From GCA-2731375 sp964344935 (GTDB lineage Bacteria > Pseudomonadota > Alphaproteobacteria > GCA-2731375): 64,000 nucleotides of DNA. The notes under the pieces were generated by a model, which was not told where the DNA came from, did not search any database, and was given only the letters and a program-made list of their open reading frames with translations. The position numbers and the translations under genes were made by a program. Shown here piece after piece: positions 42,560 to 52,181 of the stretch; the stretch's first letter is position 1, and each line of letters opens with the position of its first letter. The DNA lies in contig CAYFPL010000009.1 in the NCBI GenBank assembly GCA_964344935.1, forward strand, positions 162,825 to 226,824. The letters run 5' to 3'.

Positions 42560-43117
42560 TCAGACCTGCTTGATATCTTCGTCCTTGGCGGCAAGGGCCT
42601 CGTCTATCTTGGCGATGGTCTTGTCGGTCAACTCCTGAATCTCATCCATCCAAAGATGGTGATCGTCCTCGCTCAACTCGCCGTCCTTCTCCATCTTCTT
42701 GAGATTGTCCATCCCATCCCGACGAACATTGCGCACTGCCACACGCGCCTGCTCGGCGTACTTATGGGCGATTTTGACCATTTCGATACGTCGTTCCTCG
42801 GTCAATTCAGGTATGGGCACGCGAATCAATTGGCCGTCGGCAGCCGGATTGAGGCCGAGGCCAGAAGCGCGGATCGCCTTGTCCACAGCGGCCACGGCGG
42901 ATTTGTCCCAGACTTGCACCGTCAATAATCTTGGCTCCGGCACCCCGATGGTTCCGACCTGATTCAATGGCATCTGGGCACCGTAGACATCGACCATAAT
43001 CGGTTCTAACAGCCCGATCGAGGCCCGTCCCGTCCTGAGGCCCGCGAATTCATGGCGCAGTGCTTCCAGGGCACCGTTCATGCGCCTTTCAAGATCGTCG
43101 AGATCTGGATCGGCCAC
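42560..43117 (-). CDS. frr: Ribosome recycling factor
   Basis: 185 residues, GTG start with GGGAG eight nt upstream. Splits post-termination ribosomes with EF-G. Family features: MNGALEALRHEFAGLRTGRAS at the start of the long helix, PLNQVGTIGVPEPRLL, and IPELTEERRIEMVK. It follows pyrH by 16 bp. Confidence 0.97.
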   Translation of the reverse strand: MADPDLDDLERRMNGALEALRHEFAGLRTGRASIGLLEPIMVDVYGAQMPLNQVGTIGVPEPRLLTVQVWDKSAVAAVDKAIRASGLGLNPAADGQLIRVPIPELTEERRIEMVKIAHKYAEQARVAVRNVRRDGMDNLKKMEKDGELSEDDHHLWMDEIQELTDKTIAKIDEALAAKDEDIKQV

Positions 43118-43133
43118 TGTTCAATCTCCCTCG

Positions 43134-43880
43134 TCAATCACCCTCATCAATCACGGTACACGTTCCGCCGCCACGCAACACATCGGCAAAAGCGCCGCGC
43201 TTATGTATAGAGAACACAAGGATAGGGATCGCGTTCTCCCGTGCAAGTGAAATGGCGGCAGCGTCCATGACCTTTAGGTCACGGGACAGCACCTGATGGT
43301 AGCTCAAACGTTCGAAACGTTCAGCATCGGGATTAAGGTTGGGATCTTCGGCATAGACTCCATCGACCTGCGTGCCCTTCAACAGGCAATCACAATCCAT
43401 CTCAGCCGCCCGCAGCGCGGCGGTGGTGTCGGTTGTGAAGAAGGGGTTACCCGTACCGGCGGCAAATATCACAATGCGGCCCTTTTCCATATGGCGCATG
43501 GCGCGCCGGCGGATATAGGGCTCACACACCGTGTCCATGGGAATGGCGGAAAGTACCCGTGTGGGCAAACCAATGCTTTCCAAGGCACTTTGCATGGCAA
43601 GGGCATTCATCACCGTGGCGAGCATGCCCATATAATCAGCACTGGCCCGTTCCATGCCCACGGTAGCGCCGGATATGCCGCGAAAGATGTTGCCGCCGCC
43701 GATCACCAGGCAAACCTGGGCGCCCATGTCGTGCACCGCCTTGATATCGTCTGCTATGCGGCGAACCGTGTCGAAATCGACGCCATATTCCCCGGTACCC
43801 ATAAGGGCCTCGCCGGAGATCTTTAAAAGCGCCCTGCGGTATCGCAAATCACCGCTACCGGTATCTATCGCCTCGGACAT
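43134..43880 (-). CDS. pyrH: UMP kinase
   Basis: 248 residues, hexameric amino-acid-kinase fold; phosphorylates UMP to UDP. Motifs: RALLKISGEALMG, VIGGGNIFRG, DYMGMLATVMNALA, VIFAAGTGNPFFTTDTTAALRA is the nucleotide region (positions about 135-156), and DPNLNPDAERF. It supplies UDP for the UDP-sugars used by the lpx genes downstream. Confidence 0.96.
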   Translation of the reverse strand: MSEAIDTGSGDLRYRRALLKISGEALMGTGEYGVDFDTVRRIADDIKAVHDMGAQVCLVIGGGNIFRGISGATVGMERASADYMGMLATVMNALAMQSALESIGLPTRVLSAIPMDTVCEPYIRRRAMRHMEKGRIVIFAAGTGNPFFTTDTTAALRAAEMDCDCLLKGTQVDGVYAEDPNLNPDAERFERLSYHQVLSRDLKVMDAAAISLARENAIPILVFSIHKRGAFADVLRGGGTCTVIDEGD

Positions 43881-43914
43881 GGTTTCTGACTACCCCTTAT
43901 CCTCGATGGCAAAT

Positions 43915-43955
43915 GATCCGCGCACACGGGCACGCGGCGGCAATCGGCGCGGATC
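43915..43955 (-). other. Stem-loop between tsf and pyrH
   Basis: GATCCGCGC / GCGCGGATC (9 bp, 23-nt GC-rich loop) lies 4 bp after the tsf stop. There is no T tail, so a partial terminator or mRNA-stability element separating rpsB-tsf from the downstream genes is more likely than a full stop. Confidence 0.5.
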
Positions 43956-43958
43956 GTC

Positions 43959-44888
43959 TTAGGCGGAAGCCTGCGCCGCAACTTCCGCTGCGAAATCAGT
44001 TTCTTCTTTTTCGATACCTTCGCCCAGCACATACTTGACGAAGCCGGCGACTTTCACCGGCGATCCCAGGTCCTTGCCGGCCTGCTCCATCACTTTGGCC
44101 ACCTTGGTTTCGCCGTCGATCACCCAGGTCTGTTCCATCAGGACCACTTCCTCATAGAACTTGCGCAGGCGGCCCTCGACCATCTTGGCGATGATGTCCT
44201 CAGGCTTGCCGCTTTCGCGCGCCTGTTCGCTCAATACCGCCCGTTCCCGCTCTACGGCCTCCGGGTCCAGATCATCCGTGCTGACGGACTGCGGCGAGGC
44301 GGCGGCGACATGCATTGCGACCTGCTTGGCAAGAGCTGCCAATTGCTCAGAATCACCTTCTGATTGCAGCCCCACCAAAACCCCAATTCGGCCCAGGCCA
44401 GGTGCGGCGGAGGCATGTACGTACGAAGCTACAACGCCCGTGTCGACCGAAATGGTTTGCGCCCGGCGCAGAGACATGTTCTCGCCGATGGTGGCGATCA
44501 TGTGGGTCAGCTCTTCCCCCACATTGCGCTCAGTGTCCGGATAAGGCTGACCCTGCAGGGCCTCGAGATCACCATTGCCGCTGGCCAGCACCATTTCGCC
44601 GACGGTACGGGCAAATCCCTGGAATTGCTCGTTGCGGGCCACGAAATCGGTCTCGCTGTTGACTTCGACGACGGCACCCTTGTTGCCATCCGCTGCCACA
44701 GCGACGAGGCCTTCAGAGGCGACGCGTCCGGCCTTCTTGGCGGCTGTCGCCAAACCCTTGGTGCGCAGCCAATCGACGGCCGCTTCCACATCGCCCTCGG
44801 TTTCGGTCAGGGCCTTCTTGCAATCCATCATGCCGGCGCCAGTCTTGCCGCGCAGGTCCTTGATCATCGCTGCTGATACTTGCGTCAC
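43959..44888 (-). CDS. tsf: Elongation factor Ts
   Basis: 309 residues, GTG start with AGGAG upstream. Nucleotide exchange factor for EF-Tu. The UBA-like N-terminus has VKDLRGKTGAGMMDCKKAL-type sequence, followed by EVNSETDFVARNEQF and the coiled-coil/C-terminal modules. It is co-transcribed with rpsB, as in nearly all bacteria. Confidence 0.97.
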   Translation of the reverse strand: MTQVSAAMIKDLRGKTGAGMMDCKKALTETEGDVEAAVDWLRTKGLATAAKKAGRVASEGLVAVAADGNKGAVVEVNSETDFVARNEQFQGFARTVGEMVLASGNGDLEALQGQPYPDTERNVGEELTHMIATIGENMSLRRAQTISVDTGVVASYVHASAAPGLGRIGVLVGLQSEGDSEQLAALAKQVAMHVAAASPQSVSTDDLDPEAVERERAVLSEQARESGKPEDIIAKMVEGRLRKFYEEVVLMEQTWVIDGETKVAKVMEQAGKDLGSPVKVAGFVKYVLGEGIEKEETDFAAEVAAQASA

Positions 44889-44905
44889 TGTTAATCTCCT
44901 ATGTG

Positions 44906-44924
44906 AAGTTTACAGTGTAAACTT
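44906..44924. repeat. Perfect palindrome in the rpsB-tsf gap
   Basis: AAGTTTACAGTGTAAACTT is a 9-1-9 perfect palindrome, 18 bp upstream of the tsf start and next to its ribosome binding site. It could be a hairpin that tunes tsf relative to rpsB. Confidence 0.6.
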
Positions 44925-44950
44925 TTGAAATTTAATCGAAATATAACCGT

Positions 44951-45844
44951 CTAACTTGCGGCCTCGGTGGTTTCCTCCGCAGCCGCTTCGGTCGCTTCCG
45001 CAGCGACTTCGCCGGCTGGGGCCTCTGCTGCCTCGGCAGTTTCCTCGGCCGCCGGGGCCTCGGGCTCGGCAACTGCTTCTTCGACTGCCGCCACTTCTTC
45101 GGCAGGTAATTCCTCTGCCGCGCCCAGGTCCTCGCCGACCTCTTGGCGTTCCTGTTGCAGGCCGGCAATGACCGCCCGGGATATCAGGTCCAGGTAGAGA
45201 GAGATGGCCCGCGCGGCGTCATCATTGCCGGGGATGGGGAAATCGATCAGATCCGGATCGCAATTGGAATCGACCACCGCGATAACGGGAATATTCAGCT
45301 TCCGCGCTTCGTGAATTGCGATTTCTTCCTTGTTGGTATCGATCACGAACATGACCGCCGGCAATCCGCCCATTTCCTTGATGCCGCCCAAAGCGCGTTC
45401 CAGTTTGTCCCTCTCGCGGGTCAATTGCAGCAGTTCCTTCTTGGTCAAGCCGCTGGATTCTTCCGCCAATTGCTCTTCCAAGGTCCGCAGCCGCTTGATG
45501 GAATTAGAGATCGTCCGCCAATTGGTCAGCATGCCGCCCAGCCAGCGGTGATTGACATAGTATTGGCCGCAGGCATTGGCCGCCGCCGTCAGGGGCGCCG
45601 AGGCCTGCCTCTTCGTGCCGACGAACAGCACACGGCCGCCATGGGCGACCTCGTCGCGCACCTTGACCAGGGCCCGTTGCAGCATGGGCGCCGTCTCCCG
45701 TAGATCCATGATATGGATGTTGTTACGGGCGCCATAGATAAAAGGCGCCATCTTGGGGTTCCAGCGATGGGTCTGGTGGCCAAAATGCACGCCAGCTTCC
45801 AAAAGCTGACGCATGGTGAATGTCGGGACGTCCGAAAGTGTCAT
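44951..45844 (-). CDS. rpsB: 30S ribosomal protein S2
   Basis: About 297 residues. The start is taken as the second of two tandem ATGs (45844) with GGAG six nt upstream. MRQLLEAGVHFGHQTHRWNPK, NIHIMDLRETAPML and RWLGGMLTNWRTI are typical S2. After residue about 235 comes an extension of about 60 residues made almost only of Ala and Glu (EEAVAEPEAPAAEETAEAAE-like), longer than in E. coli S2 and seen in alphaproteobacteria. First gene of the superoperon. Confidence 0.96.
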   Translation of the reverse strand: MTLSDVPTFTMRQLLEAGVHFGHQTHRWNPKMAPFIYGARNNIHIMDLRETAPMLQRALVKVRDEVAHGGRVLFVGTKRQASAPLTAAANACGQYYVNHRWLGGMLTNWRTISNSIKRLRTLEEQLAEESSGLTKKELLQLTRERDKLERALGGIKEMGGLPAVMFVIDTNKEEIAIHEARKLNIPVIAVVDSNCDPDLIDFPIPGNDDAARAISLYLDLISRAVIAGLQQERQEVGEDLGAAEELPAEEVAAVEEAVAEPEAPAAEETAEAAEAPAGEVAAEATEAAAEETTEAAS

Positions 45845-45869
45845 CATCTTCTCCGGTTCTGCCTCCGCG

Positions 45870-45901
45870 GGCGCCCATCCGTTTCCGGACACCGGAGCAC
45901 C
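45870..45901 (-). promoter_or_regulatory. Structured rpsB leader, possible S2 autoregulatory site
   Basis: In the rpsB 5' leader, TCCG-GAAA-CGGA (45889-45878) forms a stem closed by a GNRA tetraloop. It is nested in an outer stem GGTGC/GCGCC (45901-45897 with 45874-45870). S2 represses its own mRNA in E. coli; this fold is a plausible counterpart, but I matched no known model. Confidence 0.4.
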
Positions 45902-45962
45902 GACAGGTTTTTTCTCTCCCATCGACGCAAGCCCGCGTGCGATTTTTGCTCAAGTGGCGGGC

Positions 45963-45991
45963 TACATAGACGGAATTCGCCCGCGATGCAA
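45963..45991 (-). promoter_or_regulatory. Probable rpsB superoperon promoter
   Basis: On the minus strand TTGCAT (45991-45986), 17 bp, TATGTA (45968-45963). The expected start gives a leader of about 110 nt before rpsB. The -35 lies 5 bp beyond the stop of the upstream GMC gene. Confidence 0.5.
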
Positions 45992-45995
45992 GACG

Positions 45996-47642
45996 CTATT
46001 GCTCGGGCAGAATGATGGGTTCGAGGGCCGGTTTGCCCATAACCATATCGGCCCCCTTTTCGGCCACCATCATGGTCGCAGCATTAAGATTGGCAGACAA
46101 CATGGCCGGCATGATGGACGCGTCGATTACCCGCAAATCCTCCATCCCGTGTACCCGCAAGCGGTCGTCCACGACAGCCGTCGGATCACTAGTCGGTCCC
46201 ATGCGGCAGGTCCCCATGACATGAAACGTCGTGCCGCCGTAATGGCGCGCCGCTTCCAGTAATTCATCGTCCGATTGGACGTCTTCGCCAGGATAGACTT
46301 CATACTCCAAATACGGCGCCATCGCGTTTGTATGCATCAGGCGGCGGGCCAATTTCATGGCGCTCAACAGCACCTTCCGATCCTCTTCCTCGGCCAGATA
46401 ATTGGGCTGGATCAAGGGTTTCTCGAACGGATCGGTATTGCGTGAGCGGACCCAGCCCTTGCTTTGCGGGCGATGCTGCCAGGCTGCCACGGTGAAACCT
46501 GGATGATCATCCAGCAGGCCGTGCACCCCAGCCTTGTAGGATGCAGGCGTGAAGATGAACTGGAGGTCGTTACTTTGCGCCGCCTCGTCTGAATGCCAAA
46601 AGCCGTAAACCATGGACGGGCTCAAATTGACGATGCTCTTGCCGCCCAGGATATATTTCGCGATTTCACCTAGCAGCCTAGGCCCGCGGGCAAGTTCATT
46701 TATCGTCATCGCATTCTTGACCCGGGCGCTGAAACGCGGGGCGTAATGGTCGCGCAGGTTTTCCCCCACCCCGGCCAATTCATGGCTGACGGGAATGCCG
46801 AGATCTCCCAGCAAGCCGGCCGGGCCGATACCGGAGAGCTGAAGAAGCTGTGGTGAATTGATGGCCCCGCCGCTTAGGATCACTTCCCGGTTGGCCCGCA
46901 CCTCTATCTCACCGCCGTTACGGCCGCCCTTGGCGTAGGCCACGCCGACGGCACGCTTGCCCTCGAGAAGTATGCGCGTGGCGTGAGCGCGGGTGCGAAC
47001 GGTCAGGTTTGACCGTGACCTGGCAGGTTTGAGAAACGCCCTGGCAGTGCTGACCCGGCGGCGGCCGTAGGTGGTGCGCTGAACATAGGAAATACCTTCC
47101 TGTTTGGCGCCATTGTAGTCGGGATTGCGGGGAATACCGATTTCGCCCGCCCCCTGCATGAAGGCTTCGCAGAGTGGATGGACATAGTTCAGGTCGGTAA
47201 CCTGCAGATTACCTTCGCGGCCGCGAAATTCGTCATCTGCCGGCGCGCCAATCCGCCGCTCACAGCGCTGGAAATAAGGCAGAACGTCCGCATAACCCCA
47301 GCCCTGATTGCCCCGCTGGGCCCAGTTGTTGAAGTCCATGCGTTGACCGCGGTTGTAGATATGCCCGTTGATGGAAGAGGAACCACCCAGGGTCTTTCCG
47401 CGTGGCACGTCGATGCTTCGACCCCCGGTCCAATGGCTCGGCTCGGCTTGGTACATCCAGTTCACGTTCGGGTTGGTCAGGGTCTTGATGAATCCGGCAG
47501 GTATGTGGATGTAAGGATTCCAATCAGGTGGGCCGGCCTCCAGCAAGCAGACACTATGTTCGCCGCTCTCGGTCAGGCGGTTGGCCAAGATACAGCCCGC
47601 CGAACCGGCGCCAATGATCACGTAGTCGAAGCTTTCTGCCAC
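45996..47642 (-). CDS. GMC-family FAD oxidoreductase (choline/alcohol dehydrogenase type)
   Basis: About 548 residues, GTG start at 47642 with GGAGGG six nt upstream. N-terminal FAD site DYVIIGAGSAGCILANRL, GMC signature 1 (PRGKTLGGSSSINGHIYNRG), signature 2 region GGAINSPQLLQLSGIG, and the C-terminal catalytic HVMGTCRMG with NLNAATMM. It oxidises a primary alcohol or similar substrate; which one cannot be told from sequence. No betaine genes are next to it. It lies between dnaE and rpsB, an accessory insertion in an otherwise conserved neighbourhood. Confidence 0.92.
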   Translation of the reverse strand: MAESFDYVIIGAGSAGCILANRLTESGEHSVCLLEAGPPDWNPYIHIPAGFIKTLTNPNVNWMYQAEPSHWTGGRSIDVPRGKTLGGSSSINGHIYNRGQRMDFNNWAQRGNQGWGYADVLPYFQRCERRIGAPADDEFRGREGNLQVTDLNYVHPLCEAFMQGAGEIGIPRNPDYNGAKQEGISYVQRTTYGRRRVSTARAFLKPARSRSNLTVRTRAHATRILLEGKRAVGVAYAKGGRNGGEIEVRANREVILSGGAINSPQLLQLSGIGPAGLLGDLGIPVSHELAGVGENLRDHYAPRFSARVKNAMTINELARGPRLLGEIAKYILGGKSIVNLSPSMVYGFWHSDEAAQSNDLQFIFTPASYKAGVHGLLDDHPGFTVAAWQHRPQSKGWVRSRNTDPFEKPLIQPNYLAEEEDRKVLLSAMKLARRLMHTNAMAPYLEYEVYPGEDVQSDDELLEAARHYGGTTFHVMGTCRMGPTSDPTAVVDDRLRVHGMEDLRVIDASIMPAMLSANLNAATMMVAEKGADMVMGKPALEPIILPEQ

Positions 47643-47773
47643 CAACCGCCCTCCCCTGCCGGGCCGGGGCCCAGGTTATCCAGTCATGACATAAGCGTAG
47701 TATTAAAGGCTGTTGGGGGTCACGGTAATTTTGTTGCGGTCCCCCACGATCTCCAAGTCAGAACTATCGACGC

Positions 47774-50700
47774 CTAGACGTCGTGGACGTCCATCACGCC
47801 GGGAATGGCCTTCACGGCGCCGCGCACCTGTGGCGTAATGGCGAAACCACCTGGCAAAGTAACTTCGACCTCGCGGCCCATGGTTGGCAGCTCCAGCAAC
47901 AACGTAACCTGACCGCGGCCCTTGTCGTGGTCGTTCAACAGGTTGTGCAGGTTCTCCAAGGGTGCTGGATCCTTTAGGAAGACGCGGATACCGGCAGCAA
48001 CCGAAAGACTGGCCTGGTCGATATCGACGATCTTGGAGGCGATCATGCGCCGCCTGTCGCCGTCATCGCGCACATCCAGGGTCATGACGATGGAATTCCC
48101 CTTGATCAGGAAATCACGGCTGGCGGCAAGATCGTCCCCGAACAACGTCACTTCGAAAATTCCCGTCTGATCAGACACCCGTACAAAGGCATAGGGGTTG
48201 CCCTTGGCGCTTTTGCGTTCGCTCACCTCCTCGATGGTGGCGGCGATACGGAACTGCTGCTCGGAACCGGAGCTACGCTCGACCCGAGCCAGCAACTCGG
48301 CATGGTTGACCATAGACTTTCGCGCCAGCAACGCGGGGTAGGATTCCAAGGGGTGGGCGGATAGGTAAAAGCCAATGGCCTGGGCTTCGTTCGCCAATTT
48401 GTCTAGCTGTAGCCATTCGACGGCCTGGGGCAGGGGCGGCGGCGGAACGGCGGTTGCCCCTTCGTCCCCACCGAACAGACTGACCTGTGCCGAATCCCGC
48501 TCTTCGGCCGCATGACCCGCATAGCGAAGAAGGATCTCAGCCGCTGCCAACATCTGAGCCCGGTTCGGGTTCAAGCTGTCGAAGGCGCCGGCGCGGGCCA
48601 AGTTTTCCACCTGCCGTTTGTTGACCTGGCGCGGATCAAGCCGGCCGGCGAAATCCCAAATATCCTTGTAGGGACCATTGGTCTCCCGCTCGGCGACCAC
48701 AGCGGCCATGGCTTCGCGGCCCACATTCTTCACCGCCGCCAAGGCGTAATGGATGCCATCTGCGCCATCCTCGCCGGCGCCGCGCGCCACGGCGAAGGCA
48801 ACGCCGGATTTGTTCAGATCGGGCGGCAACAGAGGAATACTCATTGCCCGGCATTCCTGTCGGAACAGGTTCAACTTGTCCGTATTGGTCAAATCCAGGG
48901 ACATGGTCGCGGCCATGAATTCCACCGGGTGATTGGCTTTCAGGTAGGCTGTCTGATAGGCGATCAGGGCGTATGCGGCGGCGTGGCTCTTGTTGAAACC
49001 ATAGCCGGCGAATTTTGCCACCAGTTCGAAAATATACTCTGCCTGATCCCCATCGATACCGTTGGCCACGGCCCCTTGCACGAAGCGGTCCCGCTGGGCA
49101 TCCATCTCCGCCTTGATCTTCTTTCCCATGGCCCGGCGCAACAGATCCGCATCGCCGAGGCTGTAGCCGGCCATGACCTGGGCGATCTGCATAACCTGTT
49201 CCTGATAGACGATGACGCCGTATGTGGGTTTGAGGATTTCCGTCAGGCAGGGGTGGAGATAGTCGACTTCCTCCGCTCCGGACTTCCGGTTGCAAAACAA
49301 GGGTATGTTGTCCATGGGCCCGGGCCGGTAAAGGGCGACCACGGCGATGATGTCCTCGAAACAATCGGGCCGCATCTGCCGCAGCATATCCCGCATGCCC
49401 GAGCCTTCCAGTTGGAACACCCCGACAGTTTCACCCCGGGAGGTCAGCTCGAAGGTGGCCGGATCGTCAAGCGGGATCTGGTCGAGATCGAAGTCAGGAT
49501 CCTTATGGTGGATCATCTCCACTGCGCGCTGCAGGACGGTCAAAGTCTTGAGGCCGAGGAAATCGAACTTTACCAGACCGGCAGGCTCCACCCACTTCAT
49601 GTTGAACTGGGTCACAGGCATGTCCGAGTGCGGATCGCGGTAGAGCGGAACCAGTTGCTCCAGCGGGCGGTCGCCGATCACGACGCCAGCGGCGTGGGTG
49701 GAGGCGTGGCGATAGAGCCCCTCAAGCTTCATGGCCACGTCGAATAGGTGTTTGACGCCGCCCTCCTCGGCCATCACCTGTTTGATCCGCGGTTCCGCCT
49801 TCAAGGCCTCCGGCAGGGTGGTGGGATTGGCCGGGTTGTTTGGCACCATCTTGCACAACCGGTCCACCAGGCCGAACGGCATCTCCAGCACCCGGCCCAC
49901 ATCGCGCAGGGCGGCGCGCGCCTGCAGCTTTCCGAAGGTGATGATCTGGGCGACCTGGCCATGGCCATATTTTTCCTGAACGTATCGAATGACCTCGTCC
50001 CGGCGATCCTGACAGAAATCGATATCGAAATCCGGCATGGAAACCCGTTCGGGATTGAGGAAACGTTCGAACAACAAGCCAAAGCGCAGCGGGTCCAGGT
50101 CGGTGATCTTCAGCGACCAGGCCACAACCGAACCGGCGCCCGAGCCGCGACCGGGACCGACGGGTATGGCCGCCGCCTTGGCCCACTGGATAAAGTCGGC
50201 GACGATCAGGAAATAACCCGCGAACCCCATGTCGATGATCACGTCCAGTTCGAAGTCCTGCCGCTCCTGATAAGGTTTCGCCGCCTCGGAAGCCGGATCC
50301 AGACCCTGTGCCTGCAATCTCTCCAACAGACCTGCCTGGGCCATCTCACGCAGTGTGGCCTTTTCGTCGCCGTCATCGTCGAAATTCGGCAGAATGGGAT
50401 CGCGCAAGGGCACCTGGTAAGCGCAGCGCCGGGCGATTGCGACTGTATTGTCCAGGGCCTCGGGCAGGTCAGCGAACAGGGCACGCATCTCCCGCGCCGA
50501 ACGGAAGTAATGCTGCGCCGTTAACCGGCGACGCTCGGATTGGCTGACCGTCTGTTTCTCCGCGATGCAAAGCAGGGCGTCGTGCGCCTCGAACATGTCC
50601 GGATCCGCGAAATGAACGTCATTGGTCGCGACCAGGGGCAGATCGAATTCGTAGGCCAGATCGATCATGGCCTCTTCGCAGGCGGCTTCCTCCGTCAGTC

Positions 50701-51235
50701 CATGGCGCTGCAACTCCACGTACAAACGGCCATCGAATATCGCCTTCAGTTCACTGAGAAATTCGCGCGCCTGTTCCGTTTGCCCCGCGATCAGCAACCG
50801 TCCTACGGGGCCAGAGGCACCACCTGTGAGACAGATCAGCCCGGCATTGCTTTCCCGCAGGTCCGCCAGACGGATTTGCGGCGTCTCGCTGCCTTCGGTC
50901 TCGAGAAAAGCCTTGGAAGAGAGGCGGGATAGGTTCTCATAGCCTTGCTCCGATTGCACCAACAGGACCAGGTGATCGGGCTCGGCCTGGACAGTGCCGA
51001 TCTCACCCTGCGATCGGCCCAGGGCCATCGTGGCGCCGATAATCGGCTGCACACCGGCCGTCATCATGGTCTCGGAAAATTCCAGTGCGCCGAACAGATT
51101 GGCGGTGTCGGTGATCGCCACCGCAGGCATTTCGCCATGTTGGCAAAGCTCGGCCATCTGCTTGATGTGGATCGCCCCTTCAGAAAGTGAGTAGGCGGAA
51201 TGAACACGAAGATGAACGAAATCGGCGTGAGCCAT
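47774..51235 (-). CDS. dnaE: DNA polymerase III alpha subunit
   Basis: 1153 residues, the replicative polymerase (DnaE1 type by length). PHP domain at the N-terminus (FVHLRVHSAYSLSEGAI), polymerase palm with PDFDIDFCQDRRDEVI and GRGSGAGSVVAW, KSHAAAYALIAYQTAYLKA in the finger region, and a C-terminal OB fold (RIAATIEEV...NPYAFVRVSD). The first PHP metal motif has HSAYS where a Asp is common, so PHP exonuclease activity may be lost. No good ribosome binding site is visible before the ATG. The 131 bp after its stop contain no gene. Confidence 0.97.
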   Translation of the reverse strand: MAHADFVHLRVHSAYSLSEGAIHIKQMAELCQHGEMPAVAITDTANLFGALEFSETMMTAGVQPIIGATMALGRSQGEIGTVQAEPDHLVLLVQSEQGYENLSRLSSKAFLETEGSETPQIRLADLRESNAGLICLTGGASGPVGRLLIAGQTEQAREFLSELKAIFDGRLYVELQRHGLTEEAACEEAMIDLAYEFDLPLVATNDVHFADPDMFEAHDALLCIAEKQTVSQSERRRLTAQHYFRSAREMRALFADLPEALDNTVAIARRCAYQVPLRDPILPNFDDDGDEKATLREMAQAGLLERLQAQGLDPASEAAKPYQERQDFELDVIIDMGFAGYFLIVADFIQWAKAAAIPVGPGRGSGAGSVVAWSLKITDLDPLRFGLLFERFLNPERVSMPDFDIDFCQDRRDEVIRYVQEKYGHGQVAQIITFGKLQARAALRDVGRVLEMPFGLVDRLCKMVPNNPANPTTLPEALKAEPRIKQVMAEEGGVKHLFDVAMKLEGLYRHASTHAAGVVIGDRPLEQLVPLYRDPHSDMPVTQFNMKWVEPAGLVKFDFLGLKTLTVLQRAVEMIHHKDPDFDLDQIPLDDPATFELTSRGETVGVFQLEGSGMRDMLRQMRPDCFEDIIAVVALYRPGPMDNIPLFCNRKSGAEEVDYLHPCLTEILKPTYGVIVYQEQVMQIAQVMAGYSLGDADLLRRAMGKKIKAEMDAQRDRFVQGAVANGIDGDQAEYIFELVAKFAGYGFNKSHAAAYALIAYQTAYLKANHPVEFMAATMSLDLTNTDKLNLFRQECRAMSIPLLPPDLNKSGVAFAVARGAGEDGADGIHYALAAVKNVGREAMAAVVAERETNGPYKDIWDFAGRLDPRQVNKRQVENLARAGAFDSLNPNRAQMLAAAEILLRYAGHAAEERDSAQVSLFGGDEGATAVPPPPLPQAVEWLQLDKLANEAQAIGFYLSAHPLESYPALLARKSMVNHAELLARVERSSGSEQQFRIAATIEEVSERKSAKGNPYAFVRVSDQTGIFEVTLFGDDLAASRDFLIKGNSIVMTLDVRDDGDRRRMIASKIVDIDQASLSVAAGIRVFLKDPAPLENLHNLLNDHDKGRGQVTLLLELPTMGREVEVTLPGGFAITPQVRGAVKAIPGVMDVHDV

Positions 51236-51431
51236 GGCAGCGTCTCAGTTACATGGTGTCCCGGGCGTTGTTGCCGGAGAATCGATTGAATCCTTCCACG
51301 CTGCGCCCAGGCTGTCGACCGATCATATTGCCTGGCATGTGCCGGCTAATGACGTTTCCCTTCCTCACATCTTCCCTTGCCAACCGGAATGCGGCAGATT
51401 TGAGGCCGTAGCAAGTTTGCAAGGTTCGGAA

Positions 51432-52173
<742 letters not shown>

Positions 52174-52181
<8 letters not shown>

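Noticed and set aside
51202..51217. GAAC...GAAC near the dnaE start as an SOS box
   Set aside because: The spacing is 8, not 7, and it lies inside the coding sequence.
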